In this document: positions 4,384 through 5,736 of the stretch, piece after piece
Numbering within the stretch: position 1 is the first letter of the stretch
How the letters are laid out: each line of letters starts with the position of its first letter
NCBI GenBank assembly: GCA_947168785.1
Contig: CAMVNL010000177.1
Location: forward strand, 1-5,736
Origin: an uncultured Clostridia bacterium
Lineage (GTDB): Bacteria > Bacillota > Clostridia > Oscillospirales > Acutalibacteraceae
Direction of reading: 5' to 3'
DNA: 5,736 nt
The notes under the pieces: generated by a model
Databases searched by the model: none
Seen by the model: the letters and a program-made list of their open reading frames with translations, nothing else
Told to the model about the DNA's origin: nothing
Program-made: the position numbers and the translations under genes

Positions 4384-5736
4384 TCAGTCAAAGAAGTAGT
4401 AGGTATCCGTCGTATTGACGATCTCCACCTTGACAAAACCGGAGGGGGCGGTATTGCCCACGTCCTCTTCTTTCTGATAGACGTTGATCTTCTGGTCGGA
4501 ATCGGTCGCCACGTGATAGACCGCGGCAAGGGGAGCAAGGGTTCGGGCGTCAAAGTAATAGGTCACGGTGGCGTCGGAATAGACGTCGCCCTCCGCCTGC
4601 AGGACCCCTTCGTTGAATTCGTGCAGGTTCTCCATGGCGGTCGTCACCTTTTCCCCATAGCCTGAGCTGATTTTCTCAATATGAGAAGAACCTCCCTCTT
4701 CGATTGAACCGGAGTAGGTTTCCGGTTTGATCGCGACGGTCATTTTGATAACGCTTCCCACTTCCCATTGGGTGTAAGGCGTCAGATCATAGTAGTTGCC
4801 TTCCCCGGAAACGTAGTAGTCCGGCAGCGTTTGCAGAAAATCCAGTCCGCTGATCTGCTGAGAAGTGAACGAAGCCACGTCTTCTTCCGTCAGCATACTG
4901 ACCTTGTCAGAACCGGTCAGCGGGTACGTATCGTTATTCAGCAGCGTATATTCTTTTAAATCGGAATAGTAAGCGCTATCCTTCAGACTGTCTGCCATGG
5001 CTTTTTCAAATTCTGGCTGGAAAAGCTTCATCATTCCGGAGTATTCAGGCGTTTTTAGTTCCGTTGTCGTATGGGATAGCTCGGCAAAGGTGTGAAATTC
5101 ATTTTTCAGTCGGTTGACAAGCTCGTTGAAAGAAGGGGATGAGAGTTGACGGCAGCGCGTACACCGGATCCCCTCTGTCACCGTAACGGAGGCGTTGTCG
5201 GGATAATGATGTCCTAACGGGGCGATCGGCTGCTGAGAAGTCAGAATGATCCCACAGACAGCGCAGTGTCTGCCTTCGGTTACGCCGGGTTCGGTACAGG
5301 TGGCGTCGCTCCCTGCGTCTATGACGATCGTATGTGATGCTTTTGCGGTGGGCGTCTGTTCCTTCAGAACGGTGCCGCAGACGGAGCAGTATTGCCCCTC
5401 CGTCAGTCCCGTGGCGGTGCAGGTGGCGGCCACGGCGGGCTGTGTCACGGGCGTGTGGCCCATGGCGGGCACCGTCTCCTGCGGCGTCAGAACGGCCTTG
5501 CAGACGGAACAGTGGCTGCCCGCCGTGAGACCGCTTTCGGTGCAGGTAGCCGCTTTCGCCGCGTCCGTCACGGGTTTATGCCCCTTGGCAGGCACCGTTT
5601 TCTGCGCGGTCTCTACCGCGCCGCAGACGGAGCAGACCTTGCCGGCGGTCCGGCCGGGCTTGCCGACCTCTGCCGGGATCTCCGCCGCATCCTCCGGCGT
5701 ATGGCCCAGGGCATCCGTGTAATCATCTATGTACAC
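4384..5736 (-). CDS. Cys/His repeat protein, paralogue of the neighbour (5' end outside window)
   Basis: The frame is open to the window edge. The first codon here is GTG, but the sequence begins inside a repeat, so the true start lies beyond 5736. The visible 450 residues hold four Cys/His units in register every 41 residues (His at 53, 94, 135, 176; an earlier GH at 11-12 ends a unit further upstream), then RCTRC (191-195), then a domain from PSFNELVN (201) to the end. That domain matches the neighbour through DKVS-LT, LPD, KPETYS, ISS-YG, TVTYYF and a terminal YFFD. In the first visible unit Val24 replaces the leading Cys. No membrane helix or sorting signal is present at the C-terminus. 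By analogy the missing start should carry a signal peptide and perhaps a dockerin (inference). It lies upstream of the paralogue with a 143-base gap. The function is unknown. Confidence 0.85.
   Translation of the reverse strand: MYIDDYTDALGHTPEDAAEIPAEVGKPGRTAGKVCSVCGAVETAQKTVPAKGHKPVTDAAKAATCTESGLTAGSHCSVCKAVLTPQETVPAMGHTPVTQPAVAATCTATGLTEGQYCSVCGTVLKEQTPTAKASHTIVIDAGSDATCTEPGVTEGRHCAVCGIILTSQQPIAPLGHHYPDNASVTVTEGIRCTRCRQLSSPSFNELVNRLKNEFHTFAELSHTTTELKTPEYSGMMKLFQPEFEKAMADSLKDSAYYSDLKEYTLLNNDTYPLTGSDKVSMLTEEDVASFTSQQISGLDFLQTLPDYYVSGEGNYYDLTPYTQWEVGSVIKMTVAIKPETYSGSIEEGGSSHIEKISSGYGEKVTTAMENLHEFNEGVLQAEGDVYSDATVTYYFDARTLAPLAAVYHVATDSDQKINVYQKEEDVGNTAPSGFVKVEIVNTTDTYYFFD
5209..5736 (-). repeat. 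Tandem 123-base (41-codon) Cys/His repeats
   Basis: At least four units lie in exact 123-base register, ending at the His codons beginning at 5580, 5457, 5334 and 5211, with a fragment of an earlier unit ending at the His codon at 5703. The pattern is C-x10-C-x2-C-x14-H with CT--G-T-G between the first two Cys. The array continues past the window edge. Confidence 0.9.

Noticed and set aside
5209..5736. 123-base periodicity considered as a CRISPR or other DNA-level array
   Set aside because: The period is exactly 41 codons, conservation follows Cys/His/Gly codons, and the frame stays open throughout, so it is a protein repeat.

Overview
The window looks like a piece of chromosome from a GC-rich Gram-positive gut-type Clostridia, most likely near Oscillospiraceae/Ruminococcaceae. 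This placement is inferred from the gene content: a dockerin-bearing secreted protein, Cys/His repeat surface proteins, and a TMEM43-like/Tim44-like membrane pair, all with G/C-rich third codon positions. No rRNA, tRNA, CRISPR array or transposase gene is visible.

Left half, plus strand. Positions 1-185 are open and may be the C-terminal tail of an upstream membrane protein. Next comes a two-gene operon. A TMEM43-family membrane protein (219-1121, GTG start) overlaps by ATGA a secreted-start, single-pass protein (1118-2251) with an acidic Tyr/Asp/Ser ectodomain, a Tim44-like domain and a C-terminal zinc ribbon. A strong intrinsic terminator (2283-2315) closes the operon. The two proteins probably work together at the cytoplasmic membrane, but their job is unknown.

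Middle, 2252-2749. This is a roughly 500-base convergent intergenic region with no convincing gene, but it is dense in structure. In order it holds the operon terminator, a 7-bp-periodic GGAAT array flanked by 9-bp inverted arms, a set of small hairpins, two perfect 26-bp inverted copies of a GTAG-headed REP-like hairpin around an AT-rich core, and the terminator of the minus-strand gene.

Right half, minus strand. Two paralogous secreted proteins lie in tandem. The downstream one (2750-4240) is complete: signal peptide, N-terminal dockerin, Cys/His repeats, and a long C-terminal domain I do not recognise. The upstream one (4384-5736) is cut by the window edge and shows exact 41-residue Cys/His repeats followed by the same C-terminal domain. 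A good extended -10 promoter lies between them. The shared Cys/His spacing (C-x10-C-x2-C-x14-H) and the shared unnamed C-terminal domain are, with the REP-like pair, the most interesting signals here.
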